Positions 1-8,826 of a stretch of 64,000 bases of DNA are shown piece by piece. Position 1 is the stretch's first letter, and each line of letters starts with the position of its first letter. The notes under the pieces are model-generated. The model was given only the letters and a program-made list of their open reading frames with translations, ran no database searches and was not told where the DNA came from. The DNA is from Klebsiella oxytoca (GTDB lineage: Bacteria > Pseudomonadota > Gammaproteobacteria > Enterobacterales > Enterobacteriaceae), in contig NZ_CP046115.1 of the NCBI RefSeq assembly GCF_009707385.1, positions 2,418,001-2,482,000 of the forward strand, read 5' to 3'. Made by a program: the position numbers and the translations under genes.

Positions 1-760
1 TGAACGCGGCGACTCCCGTGAGCAAATTCAACGCCTGTTACCGCCGGGGGCCGCGCGCAACGCGGTGGACTGCGCGCTCTGGGACTGGCAGGCGCGCAGC
101 GCGGGTAAGAGCATCGCGCAGCTATTAGGCGTAACGCTGCCGCAGCAAGTGATCACGGCGCAAACGGTGGTTATCGGCACGCCGGACCAGATGGCGGCCA
201 GCGCGGCTGCGCTGTGGGAAAACGGAGCGACATTGCTGAAAGTGAAGCTTGACGACCATCTGATTAGCGAGCGGCTGATTGCCATTCGTGAGTCGGTGCC
301 TGAGGCAACGCTGATTGTCGATGCCAATGAAGCCTGGCGTAGCGATGGTCTGGCCGAACGCTGCCAGCTGCTGGCGGATATCGGCGTGGCGATGCTGGAA
401 CAGCCGCTTCCGGCGGGAGACGATGCGGCGCTGGAGAATTTTATCCATCCGCTGCCCATCTGCGCCGATGAGAGCTGCCATACCCGCGATAGCCTGGCGG
501 CGTTGCGCGGTCGCTATGAGATGGTGAATATCAAGCTGGATAAAGCCGGCGGCTTGACCGAAGCGCTGTTGCTGGCGGAGGAAGCTGAGCGACAGGGATT
601 TGCGCGGATGCTGGGCTGTATGCTGTGTACCTCAAGAGCCATCAACGCGGCGCTACCGCTGGCGCCGCTGGCGCGTTTCGCCGATCTTGACGGCCCGACA
701 TGGCTGGCGGTGGATGTTGAACCGGCGCTGCGTTTCAGCACCGGAGTGCTTCATCTTTAA
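1..760 (+). CDS. ycjG: L-Ala-D/L-Glu epimerase, 3' part (enolase superfamily)
   Basis: The gene enters from the left edge already in frame (frame 2), so its start is missing; 252 residues plus the stop are present. The enzyme epimerises L-Ala-D-Glu to L-Ala-L-Glu in the cytoplasm during recycling of murein peptides. The enolase-superfamily active site is readable in order: the KVK lysine pair, the DAN aspartate, the LEQP glutamate, the ADES aspartate and the KLDKAGG lysine. The stop overlaps the stop of the convergent mpaA by four bases. In E. coli ycjG also sits beside mpaA, and the product feeds the same pathway, so the assignment is firm. Confidence 0.93.
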   Translation, partial: ERGDSREQIQRLLPPGAARNAVDCALWDWQARSAGKSIAQLLGVTLPQQVITAQTVVIGTPDQMAASAAALWENGATLLKVKLDDHLISERLIAIRESVPEATLIVDANEAWRSDGLAERCQLLADIGVAMLEQPLPAGDDAALENFIHPLPICADESCHTRDSLAALRGRYEMVNIKLDKAGGLTEALLLAEEAERQGFARMLGCMLCTSRAINAALPLAPLARFADLDGPTWLAVDVEPALRFSTGVLHL

Positions 761-1464
761 GGATGCCAGTGCAGCAGCTCCGTCATTGCCGGCAGGTATT
801 TATCCGTAGCCTCGTCGGCGGATATTGGCGGGAATTCGGCGGTTATGCAGGGCAGGCCGATATCCGCGCACCAGCTGCCGAAGGAGCCGGGCGTTTCATA
901 ACCGACGCTGCTCACCAGCGGTAGGCTAAACGCAGCGGCAAGCCAGCGTCCCAGCGCGCTGTGGCCGGGATCTTCAATGCAGGCCAGCGGATCGTGAAAA
1001 GAGACCACCCACGCCGGATGGATCTGATGGATTAGCTGGCACAGCGCCTGGGTCTCCGGCTCTGAAGCGGGTTTTTCACCGGTCAGCAGCACCACATCGC
1101 GCTCTTCAGCCGCGCTGTTCCAGCGATAGACCGTTTCACCTTCCTTCCAGTTCGCCGCCGGAAAATTGCGGTTCAGGTCAATGCCGCGCGCGTTGGCGCG
1201 CAGCCCCAGCTGGCAGCCATCAGGGTTGACCGCCAGCACCACGTGATGGCGCCGCAATTCCGGTTTCAGGGTTCGTAACGCGCAGGAAAGAGTGACAATG
1301 GATGAGTTTTCATCGCCGTGGGTACCGGCAAGGATCAGGCCGCTGCGGCTATCGGCCAGCGGAGCAGGGAACCACAGCAGCGGAGCGCCAAGGTGAGACC
1401 GACCATAGCGTTGTGTTCCCGGCGGAAAATCACCGCGCTGGGGGCGAGGACGAGAAACGGGCAT
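757..1464 (-). CDS. mpaA: Murein peptide amidase A
   Basis: A 235-residue zinc carboxypeptidase of the M14 family, close to the length of E. coli MpaA. It cleaves the gamma-D-glutamyl-diaminopimelate bond of murein tripeptide, supplying the L-Ala-D-Glu used by YcjG next door. Visible zinc ligands are H49 and E52 in the HGDE motif and H157 in SFHD. The substrate-binding DLNRNF segment is at 96-101 and the probable catalytic glutamate is E210 in TAEF. No signal peptide is apparent, fitting a cytoplasmic enzyme. It is convergent with ycjG and divergent from mppA, so three neighbours serve murein peptide uptake and breakdown. Confidence 0.93.
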   Translation of the reverse strand: MPVSRPRPQRGDFPPGTQRYGRSHLGAPLLWFPAPLADSRSGLILAGTHGDENSSIVTLSCALRTLKPELRRHHVVLAVNPDGCQLGLRANARGIDLNRNFPAANWKEGETVYRWNSAAEERDVVLLTGEKPASEPETQALCQLIHQIHPAWVVSFHDPLACIEDPGHSALGRWLAAAFSLPLVSSVGYETPGSFGSWCADIGLPCITAEFPPISADEATDKYLPAMTELLHWHP

Positions 1465-1652
1465 AGGGTATCCTGTTAGCTGGTTATTTTCAGCAGTGTT
1501 GTGTAAAACCGCCCCGGAATCAAATAGTTTCCAGCGATGGTGAAATCAGCATATATGTCAACTTTCTTTCACAAGCCGTTTGCAATTTCAGGTGATGAAA
1601 CAAATAATTATCGCACTGCCAGCTGTGGTTTTTTTATTTTAAAGGGGATCTT

Positions 1653-3269
1653 ATGAAGTATCCTGTCACATTGACATGCGGGGCGCTGTGGTTAGCCAGC
1701 GTCTCTTCTCTTGCCTGGGCGGCAGATGTCCCGCCGGGTACCGTATTAGCCGAAAACCAGGTGCTGGTGCGGCATATCAAAGATGAACCCGCTTCCTTAG
1801 ATCCCGCTAAAGCCGTCGGTCTGCCTGAAATTCAGGTTATCCGCGATCTTTTTGAAGGTTTAGTCAATCAGGACGAGAAAGGCAACCTTATTCCGGGCGT
1901 AGCGACCCGCTGGCAGAGTAATGATAACCGCGTCTGGACTTTTACCCTGCGCGATAACGCCCGCTGGTCAGACGGTACGCCGGTGACGGCTGAGGATTTT
2001 GTCTATAGCTGGCAGCGTCTGGTTGATCCTAAAACCACGTCCCCGTTTGCCTGGTTTGCTGCGCTGGCCGGTATCGCCAATGCACAGAATATTATAGATG
2101 GTAAAGCCGCGCCGGATACCCTCGGCGTCACCGCCGTGGACGCGCGCACCTTGCGCGTGCAGCTGGATAAACCGCTGCCGTGGTTCAGCAATCTGACCGC
2201 CAGTTTTGCTTTCTATCCGGTGCAGAAGGCCAATGTCGAGAGCGGCGATAACTGGACGCGCCCGGGAAATCTTATCGGTAACGGCGCGTACGTGTTAAAA
2301 GATCGCGTGGTGAATGAAAAGCTGGTGGTGGTACCCAACACGCAATACTGGGATAACGGTAAAACGGTGATCCAGCAGGTTACGTTTATGCCAATTAATC
2401 AGGAATCTGCGGCAACCAAACGCTATCTGGCCGGCGATATCGATATTACCGAGTCGTTCCCGAAAAACCTGTATCAGAAGCTGCTGAAGGATATTCCGGG
2501 GCAGGTTTATACTCCGCCGCAGCTGGGCACTTATTATTACGCGTTCAACACGCAGAAAGGGCCGACCGCCGATGAGCGCGTACGTCTGGCGCTCAGTATG
2601 ACCATCGATCGCCGTCTGATGGCGGAGAAAATCCTGGGTACGGGCGAGAAACCGGCCTGGCGCTTTACTCCGGATGTGACCGCAGGTTTCACTCCACAGC
2701 CGACGCAAATCGAGAGCATGAGCCAGGCCGAACTGAATGCCCAGGCCAAAGCGCTGCTGCAGGCGGCGGGTTACGGTCCCGGCCGTCCGCTGAAGCTAAC
2801 GCTGTTATATAACACCTCGGAAAACCACCAGAAGATCGCCATTGCGGTAGCCTCTATGTGGAAGAAAAACCTTGGCGTTGACGTGAAGCTGCAAAACCAG
2901 GAGTGGAAAACCTATATCGACAGCCGTAATACCGGTAATTTCGACGTGATTCGCGCCTCATGGGTGGGTGATTACAACGAACCTTCAACGTTCCTGTCGC
3001 TGCTAACTTCGACACACAGCGGTAATATCTCGCGTTTCAACGATCCGGCCTACGACAAAATTCTCACTCAGGCGGCGCTGGAAACTTCGGAAAAAGCGCG
3101 TAATAACGATTACAACGCGGCGGAAAAAATCATTATGGCGAAAGCGCCTATCGCGCCGATTTATCAGTATACCAACGGCCGTCTGATTAAACCGTGGCTG
3201 AAAGGATACCCGATCGCCAATCCGGAAGATGTGGCCTATAGCCGTACGATGTATATCTTGAAGCACTGA
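1653..3269 (+). CDS. mppA: Periplasmic murein peptide-binding protein
   Basis: A 538-residue solute-binding protein of the OppA family (SBP_bac_5), one residue longer than I recall for E. coli MppA. A Sec signal peptide occupies about residues 1-23 and ends ...AWA before the mature ADVPPG start. The family signature near residue 110 (WSDGTPVTAEDF) is intact. It binds murein tripeptide in the periplasm and delivers it to the Opp permease. The ATG is preceded by a clear AAAGGGGA ribosome site. Its position beside mpaA and ycjG matches E. coli and supports MppA rather than OppA, which it resembles in fold. Confidence 0.92.
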   Translation: MKYPVTLTCGALWLASVSSLAWAADVPPGTVLAENQVLVRHIKDEPASLDPAKAVGLPEIQVIRDLFEGLVNQDEKGNLIPGVATRWQSNDNRVWTFTLRDNARWSDGTPVTAEDFVYSWQRLVDPKTTSPFAWFAALAGIANAQNIIDGKAAPDTLGVTAVDARTLRVQLDKPLPWFSNLTASFAFYPVQKANVESGDNWTRPGNLIGNGAYVLKDRVVNEKLVVVPNTQYWDNGKTVIQQVTFMPINQESAATKRYLAGDIDITESFPKNLYQKLLKDIPGQVYTPPQLGTYYYAFNTQKGPTADERVRLALSMTIDRRLMAEKILGTGEKPAWRFTPDVTAGFTPQPTQIESMSQAELNAQAKALLQAAGYGPGRPLKLTLLYNTSENHQKIAIAVASMWKKNLGVDVKLQNQEWKTYIDSRNTGNFDVIRASWVGDYNEPSTFLSLLTSTHSGNISRFNDPAYDKILTQAALETSEKARNNDYNAAEKIIMAKAPIAPIYQYTNGRLIKPWLKGYPIANPEDVAYSRTMYILKH

Positions 3270-3978
3270 TTGGTACTGACCTCCCGCTTACGTCAGTTAA
3301 CCATCGCGGCGGGACTAAGTCCGCGCAATCCCAGCGCTCAACCCCATAAGCGGAAAAAACAGGGCGGATTTTCGTCATCACTCGGCGATAAACGATCCCA
3401 GGAGTTGCTGTCTGCCGCGCCAGAACGGGTGATTGAAGCCGCTCTGGATGAGGTTCAGGGAATTGCCCATGGCTAAGCGCAGCATCAAATTGCCAGATGC
3501 TGCGCCTCTTTCTCCGGCTGGCGAGGAGTCTGTTACGCCTGCGCCGCCGGTTACGCTTCACATCACCTTAACTGAACTCCCGCAGGGTAAAGTTCTCCAC
3601 CGCATACATCAGAATCAATACCGGGCCGACCAGTTTAACCCCGGTGTTCAGGGAAATGCGTGCTTCAGTCCTATCCATGACGCTACCCGGCGAGTACATA
3701 ATCAGGCACCGAGCAGTATCGGTTGAATGGGAGCTGCAAATAAAGAATGCGGCTGCCGACGCTGACTGGCTCGCTGATACGCCGCTCGTGGTTGGCGCCG
3801 GTGAGGCGTGCAATGTTACCCATGATATATCCCCTGGTTAGTGGAGACTCAACGAGAGGGGAATCGCAGCTGCCGACATTGCCTGATTGTTGTTATTTTT
3901 GCCTGTTTCTCTTTTAGTGATTGGTTCTGGCGAAAATTGCCGCATACTCTGGTTTTAAAATTACCTGAAAGAGTTCCT
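3270..3978 (+). other. Intergenic stretch with possible gene debris
   Basis: About 700 bases between mppA and an AraC regulator hold no convincing intact gene. On the minus strand a start at 3823 has a good ribosome site (AGGGGA) and opens 46 codons to a stop; a second minus frame, ending at 3568, then encodes a hydrophobic segment (KLVGPVLILMYAVENF). Together they look like a small frame-disrupted membrane-protein gene, but I recognise no family. The last 120 bases are AT-rich and are the likely promoter region of the AraC gene. Confidence 0.3.
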
Positions 3979-4851
3979 ATGCGACATATGTTGTTCGATC
4001 TCTGCCGCCGTTATGCCGATGCTCACGTTGATCGGAACGGGGTTGCCGTAACGCCGGTGCCGGGGCTGACGATTGTCCGGGCTTTGCATCCTGGTGAATT
4101 GCAGGCGGCGATCGGCAGACCGCTGATTGCGATGCTGCTGCAGGGCCGAAAATGCGTCGCCACCGGGACGAAAAGTTTTGACTATGGCCCCGGTGAGGCG
4201 ATGGTGATTGCTGCCGATGTTCCGACCCTCAGTCAGATTACCCAGGCCAGCCTTCGTTATCCTTACTATTCCCTGGTGCTGGAACTGGATACCACTATTC
4301 TGCATGAACTGCTGGATGCTGCGCCTGAGAAGCAGGGGGATTCGCCATGTGTGGGGGTCGAGCCGATAAATGCCGAGATGACGGGCGCGGCTTACCGGCT
4401 GGCAAAGTTGTTTGAACAACCGGAGGCAATGGCCGTTCTGGGGGATGGGTTACGGCGGGAGCTGTATTACTGGCTACTTCGCAGCGCGCATGGTCCTGCT
4501 ATTCGTGCCCTGGGGACGGTGGATAGCCGTTCCGGGCGAATCAGCCGTGCGGTTGCGATATTGCGTAAGGAGTTTACACGTTCGATAAGCGTAGAGGAGC
4601 TTGCTGGCGTGGCGGGGATGAGCGTGTCCGTGTTCCATCAGCATTTTCGCGCCATCACAACGATTTCGCCCCTGCAATTCCAGAAGCAGCTTCGCCTGAT
4701 TCACGCCCGTCATCTGATGCTTGCTGATGGCGTCGGGAGCGCGCAGGCTGCGTATTCGGTTGGCTATGCCAGCGTTTCGCAGTTTACCCGTGAATATAAC
4801 CGTATGTTTGGTGCGCCGCCGGGGAAACGTATGGCGACCGACAGTATTTGA
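3979..4851 (+). CDS. AraC family transcriptional regulator (AraC_N type)
   Basis: A 290-residue cytoplasmic regulator. An upstream in-frame ATG at 3841 exists, but the start at 3979 has a purine-rich ribosome site seven bases away and begins the conserved N-terminal domain of the AraC_N type (about 20-175). The C-terminal 100 residues hold two helix-turn-helix motifs, with LAGVAGMSVSVFHQHF in the first and AAYSVGYASVSQFTREY in the second. It is convergent with the LysR gene that follows. Regulators of this subfamily often control an adjacent oxidoreductase; the NmrA-like gene at 6090 is the nearest candidate, but this is inference. Confidence 0.85.
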   Translation: MRHMLFDLCRRYADAHVDRNGVAVTPVPGLTIVRALHPGELQAAIGRPLIAMLLQGRKCVATGTKSFDYGPGEAMVIAADVPTLSQITQASLRYPYYSLVLELDTTILHELLDAAPEKQGDSPCVGVEPINAEMTGAAYRLAKLFEQPEAMAVLGDGLRRELYYWLLRSAHGPAIRALGTVDSRSGRISRAVAILRKEFTRSISVEELAGVAGMSVSVFHQHFRAITTISPLQFQKQLRLIHARHLMLADGVGSAQAAYSVGYASVSQFTREYNRMFGAPPGKRMATDSI

Positions 4852-4860
4852 TTCAACGTG

Positions 4861-5787
4861 TTATTTGCTGCCCTGTATGGCGTTTTTTAACTGTGAGATC
4901 AACCAGTTCAGCGCGGGATCCTGCTCCCGGCGCTTGTGGCGTAAAATACATAGCGTAAAAGCGGGATAAGCTATCGGGGGAACGCTGGAGCGTAAAGCAA
5001 AATGCTGCTGCCAGCGCCGGGCGAGCCCCTGCGGAACCGTGGCGAAAAGCGGCATGGTAGTGAGCAGTAGCGGAAAGGTAGAAAAGTTCGGCGTGATATA
5101 GCGTACGCGCCGTTGCAGCCCTTTATCCGCGAGCCGGCGGTCAATTTCGCTGTGCTTTGCATCGCGGTACGACACCATAACGTGCTCGTAAGCAATAAAG
5201 TCCTTTATCGATAATGGCCCGTTACACGGGATCTGCTGCGGTGACCAGAGCGTTGTAACCCCCATCGTCATGATCGGCTCGCTGACGACTTCGCCTGTGC
5301 TCGGCTTATTCAATGAAACGGCAATATCAATGGCATCCTGTTCCAGCAATCCGCGAACCTGGAAGGGGTCGGCGGCAATAATATGTAGCCCCACTCCCGG
5401 CGCGTCATGGGCGATAGCGGGTAATAACTCCGGCATCAGCCAGTGCTCGCTCCAGTCGCTCATTCCCACCCGAAAGGTATGCCTGGCCGTGGCGGGAGAA
5501 AAGTCCTGCGCGCCAAACATTACGGTATGCAGGTTTTCCATCAGCGGCTGCATATGAGCGATCAGCGCTTCGGCGCGCGGCGTCGGCAGCATGCCTTTGG
5601 CGCTGCGAACAAACAGCGGGTCGTTGAACATTTCACGCAGCCGTTTCAGCGCTCCGCTGATGGCCGGTTGTCCCAGATGCAGAGCCTCGGCGGTACGTGT
5701 GACGCTACCCTCCCGGTGCAACACCAGAAAAACCGTCAGCAGATTCAAATCTATCCGACTTAAATCATTTTCAATGATTTTCTTCAT
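4861..5787 (-). CDS. LysR family transcriptional regulator
   Basis: A 308-residue LysR protein with the N-terminal winged helix (RTAEALHLGQPAISGALKRL, about residues 31-50) and a substrate-binding domain behind it. I start it at the MKKIIEN methionine at 5787; 17 further in-frame codons lie upstream but are hydrophobic and unlike the family. It is divergent from the small gene at 5878 and the NmrA-like gene at 6090, the usual placement for a LysR activator and its target. The 90-base gap between them would hold the shared control region. Ligand unknown. Confidence 0.85.
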   Translation of the reverse strand: MKKIIENDLSRIDLNLLTVFLVLHREGSVTRTAEALHLGQPAISGALKRLREMFNDPLFVRSAKGMLPTPRAEALIAHMQPLMENLHTVMFGAQDFSPATARHTFRVGMSDWSEHWLMPELLPAIAHDAPGVGLHIIAADPFQVRGLLEQDAIDIAVSLNKPSTGEVVSEPIMTMGVTTLWSPQQIPCNGPLSIKDFIAYEHVMVSYRDAKHSEIDRRLADKGLQRRVRYITPNFSTFPLLLTTMPLFATVPQGLARRWQQHFALRSSVPPIAYPAFTLCILRHKRREQDPALNWLISQLKNAIQGSK

Positions 5788-5877
5788 CACAATAATCAAT
5801 TTGAATGTTATTCCTGCCAGAAGGATAGTGAATATCACCCAGTTTGATCAACCAGGCGCAAATGCGCGGAGGGCGTG

Positions 5878-6096
5878 ATGCAACATTATCGAACAGGCGA
5901 CGGCGTTATTTTTAAAGTGCCGGAACGTGAAATTCCCATTCCGGCAGCGGATTTATATCCAGACGCTATGCGGTCAGCGGGGGCTGATGAGGCCAGTGAA
6001 TCCATATACATAGCTGGGTTGTTCGTACTCCCATGCGCCGACCACGAGCAGGCGGAAAAAAACCGCCGCTGGACGGAGGCGAGTGACAAATGTTGA
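5878..6096 (+). CDS. Small hypothetical protein coupled to the NmrA-like gene
   Basis: A 72-residue acidic protein that I do not recognise. The ATG at 5878 has a good GGAGG ribosome site nine bases upstream, and the stop codon overlaps the start of the next gene (ATGTTGA), so the two are translationally coupled. It has no signal peptide, membrane segment or known motif. The coupling and ribosome site argue that it is translated; the composition alone would not. It may also be a remnant of a longer gene whose main role now is to bring ribosomes to the reductase. Confidence 0.5.
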   Translation: MQHYRTGDGVIFKVPEREIPIPAADLYPDAMRSAGADEASESIYIAGLFVLPCADHEQAEKNRRWTEASDKC

Positions 6097-6992
6097 ACAG
6101 CCAAACTAGCATATTGGTTTTTGGCGCGACGGGTCAGCAGGGGGGCTCGGTGGCAAGAGCGCTACTAAATAAAGGCTGGTCCGTTCGCGTTATGGTGCGC
6201 GATCCTTTCTCTCAGGCATCGCTCGCGCTTCAGGAGGCGGGGGCGGAAATGATGACGGGGACATTCGATGATATCGACGCGATGCGTGAGGCAATGCAAG
6301 GCGTATACGGCGTTTTCAGCGTCCAGCCCAGTTCGCCAGGAGGGACGGTGACCGATGATGAGGAAATTCGTTATGGCAAGACGATCGCCAGCCTTGCCGT
6401 TGAGAGCGGCGTTCAGCATCTGGTCTATTCTTCAGGGAGTGCGGTGAGCGACAGGCCAACCGGCGTTGCGCACTTCGATACGAAAGCTGAAATCGAACGG
6501 TACATCCGTACGCTGCCAATTGTTTCAACCATCGTACGACCAGCGACTTTTATGGAGCTGTTGATCATGCCTGGCTTTGGGCTTGAAGAGGGGCAATTTC
6601 ACTTCTTTATGTCGCCCGGGGAGGCGATACAGCTTCTCGCGGTAGAAGATATCGGGAAAATTGTCGCTGCGATTTACGCAGCGCCTGCGCGGTACAAAGG
6701 CAAAACGTTTGAAATCGCCAGCGATGCTGTCACTGGCCTGCGGCTTCAGGAACTGTTCTCAGCAACCGCGGGGCGGCCGATTCCATATTCTCGTTTTTCC
6801 AATGACGTATTGAGTGCTAACCCTTTTCTGCAAAAGCTGACCGCGCTGGTGGATGATGGACGGCTGGCGGGGCATGCCGATCTGCAGGCGATGCGGCAAA
6901 TGAATCCGCAACTGCAGACCTTTGCATCCTGGCTCGCGGGAAGCGGGCGCGTCGCTTTTGAACGGGCGTTGGCAACCTCTACCCGCAGGTAG
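6090..6992 (+). CDS. NmrA/HSCARG-like NAD(P)-binding protein
   Basis: A 300-residue atypical short-chain dehydrogenase of the NmrA family. The N-terminal Rossmann motif FGATGQQGG (residues 11-19) is intact, and the segment YSSGSAVSDRPTGVAHFDTK around residue 110 is typical of NmrA/HSCARG proteins, which lack the classic SDR catalytic tyrosine-lysine pair. Such proteins act as NADPH sensors or reductases in the cytoplasm. The gene overlaps the small gene upstream and is divergent from a LysR regulator, which is the likely controller. Substrate unknown. Confidence 0.8.
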   Translation: MLNSQTSILVFGATGQQGGSVARALLNKGWSVRVMVRDPFSQASLALQEAGAEMMTGTFDDIDAMREAMQGVYGVFSVQPSSPGGTVTDDEEIRYGKTIASLAVESGVQHLVYSSGSAVSDRPTGVAHFDTKAEIERYIRTLPIVSTIVRPATFMELLIMPGFGLEEGQFHFFMSPGEAIQLLAVEDIGKIVAAIYAAPARYKGKTFEIASDAVTGLRLQELFSATAGRPIPYSRFSNDVLSANPFLQKLTALVDDGRLAGHADLQAMRQMNPQLQTFASWLAGSGRVAFERALATSTRR

Positions 6993-7088
6993 TTTAACCG
7001 CTAAACCCGCTTCAGCAATGGGGAACCGGCGCGGTATTCAGCGTCGGCTCCTCCTGCCGGGACAATCGTGGTCGCTACCTGGGGCTAT

Positions 7089-8768
7089 TTAACTGCAACG
7101 TAATTCACTGGCTTCCCAGCTATAAGCGCCATTAGCCATTAACGAATCGCCCAGTTCCTGATAAGCAAAATGATAAAACTCGGCGCGGGCGCCATAGCCG
7201 GAGTAGTCAACTGCTGCAAGCCCAACGAACGCCCCGGTAAAGAATCCGCCATAGCTTTGCAGGACATAATCATCCGACAGGACAGCGGCATCCAGCCTGA
7301 CAGGTATTTCAATGAACTCAACCCCATCAAAGCTATATTCATAGCTATACGTTTCCTTCCTGACTTTCGTCCGCAACCAGACATATTCGACATCGTCTGG
7401 GATCTTGATAGCCTCATCTTTCAAACAGGAAGTGTATTTCCCGCGGTTATTTTCACCTATTTCGATGACTCTACCGTTAATTTCATTCCAGGTAATGAAC
7501 GCAAAACTCCAGTGGCGGTCATTGTAATAATTCGTTAATCCTGCCATTTGCTGGTAATTATATGGATTAAATTTGACTTTAACTTTTGCGTCAAAATAAA
7601 AAGCTTGCCAGCGGCGGGCAATTAGCGACAGGTCATGAGTATTTGCTAAAGAACCCTGGCCAATTAACGTTAGCTTACCATCGCCCGTGGAACCCATTTT
7701 TTCAGTAAACGGTACCCGCAGGGTATTCCAGTTGAGATCGAGCGTCGGCGCTGTAAACTCATCGCGCTGGCTATTATCTTTTGCGCTTTCGGTATAAATG
7801 GCATCTTTGGGGCCCTCGACGAACGTTTTTCCGCCGTGGCCTCCTGCGATACGCGGCCAGCCCTCTGCATCCCAATAAACTTTTTGGATAGCCGTTTCCC
7901 TGCCAAGGGTTGACCAGCCGCGAGGATCGTAGACCGATTCACCCGGTCGGTTCCACGGGCGAGCGCAAAGCGAGGCATAGTACCATTCACCCCCGGGGGT
8001 AGAAACCAGAGCACCGTGACCTTGCTTTTGGATATAGCTGTCAGGCGTATCAACGTTTGTTAAGAATACTTCTCCCGGCTCAGTTTCAAAGCTGTTAGCA
8101 TCTAAGGTTTTTGAACGCGCCACCACCTCCTGGTGCGTAAAAACGGTGCCCCCCTGAGCGGCAAACAGATAGTAATACCCGTGCAGTTTATACAGATGCG
8201 GCCCCTCAACGAGCGCAACGGCGGTACCGCGGTAAATAGTACGCGCGGTCTGGGGGATTAATTTCAGCGTCGTCGTATCAAGTTCGGTTAAGGTGATGCC
8301 GTCGAAGGGATGGTGGTATTCCCGGTGATCCCAGGTTTGCTGCACAATATATTTACGGCCATCATCGTCATGGAACAGAGAAGCATCAAAACCAACGCCA
8401 TTAAGTTTGACAGGATCCGTCCAGGGGCCGCGAATATCCGTGGCGGTAGTCAGATAGTTGGTCATGTCTTTAAAGGCGCCTTCGGTGACCTTCACGTCGG
8501 TATACACTAACCAGAATTTATCATCGGCATAAGAGAGCGCCGGCGCCCAAATTCCTCCCGATGAAGGGTTTCCTTTCATATCTAAAAGGGTGCTGGTTGA
8601 CAAAGGGGCGGGCAGTAAATTCCAGTGTTCAAGATCTTTTGACTCATGTAAACGAACGCCGGGGAACCACTCAAACGTAGAGTTGGCGATATAGTAGGTA
8701 TCCTTAACACGGATAATACTCGGGTCGGCATTAAACCCACGTAAGATAGGGTTTTGAATAAGTGACAT
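7089..8768 (-). CDS. xynB: Beta-xylosidase, glycoside hydrolase family 43
   Basis: A 559-residue intracellular GH43 enzyme that releases xylose from xylobiose and short xylooligosaccharides. The five-bladed propeller starts at once: FNADPSI holds the catalytic base aspartate, GFDASLFHDD the pKa-modulating aspartate and VEGPHLYK the catalytic acid glutamate. The C-terminal 200 residues form the beta-sandwich domain usual in XynB-type xylosidases. I start at 8768, where AAGGTG precedes the ATG; longer in-frame starts upstream run through the intergenic space. It lies 58 bases downstream of a xyloside transporter gene and forms an operon with it, as in the xynTB operon described in Klebsiella oxytoca. 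Confidence 0.92.
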   Translation of the reverse strand: MSLIQNPILRGFNADPSIIRVKDTYYIANSTFEWFPGVRLHESKDLEHWNLLPAPLSTSTLLDMKGNPSSGGIWAPALSYADDKFWLVYTDVKVTEGAFKDMTNYLTTATDIRGPWTDPVKLNGVGFDASLFHDDDGRKYIVQQTWDHREYHHPFDGITLTELDTTTLKLIPQTARTIYRGTAVALVEGPHLYKLHGYYYLFAAQGGTVFTHQEVVARSKTLDANSFETEPGEVFLTNVDTPDSYIQKQGHGALVSTPGGEWYYASLCARPWNRPGESVYDPRGWSTLGRETAIQKVYWDAEGWPRIAGGHGGKTFVEGPKDAIYTESAKDNSQRDEFTAPTLDLNWNTLRVPFTEKMGSTGDGKLTLIGQGSLANTHDLSLIARRWQAFYFDAKVKVKFNPYNYQQMAGLTNYYNDRHWSFAFITWNEINGRVIEIGENNRGKYTSCLKDEAIKIPDDVEYVWLRTKVRKETYSYEYSFDGVEFIEIPVRLDAAVLSDDYVLQSYGGFFTGAFVGLAAVDYSGYGARAEFYHFAYQELGDSLMANGAYSWEASELRCS

Positions 8769-8826
8769 ATCATTACACCTTTTTAAAATTAAAAATATCC
8801 TAAGTACTGGAGTTATAGTTTTTGAA

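Noticed and set aside
3187-3561. A 124-codon arginine-rich minus-strand frame behind mppA
   Set aside because: It overlaps the mppA 3' end, is low-complexity basic and has no ribosome site or family features.
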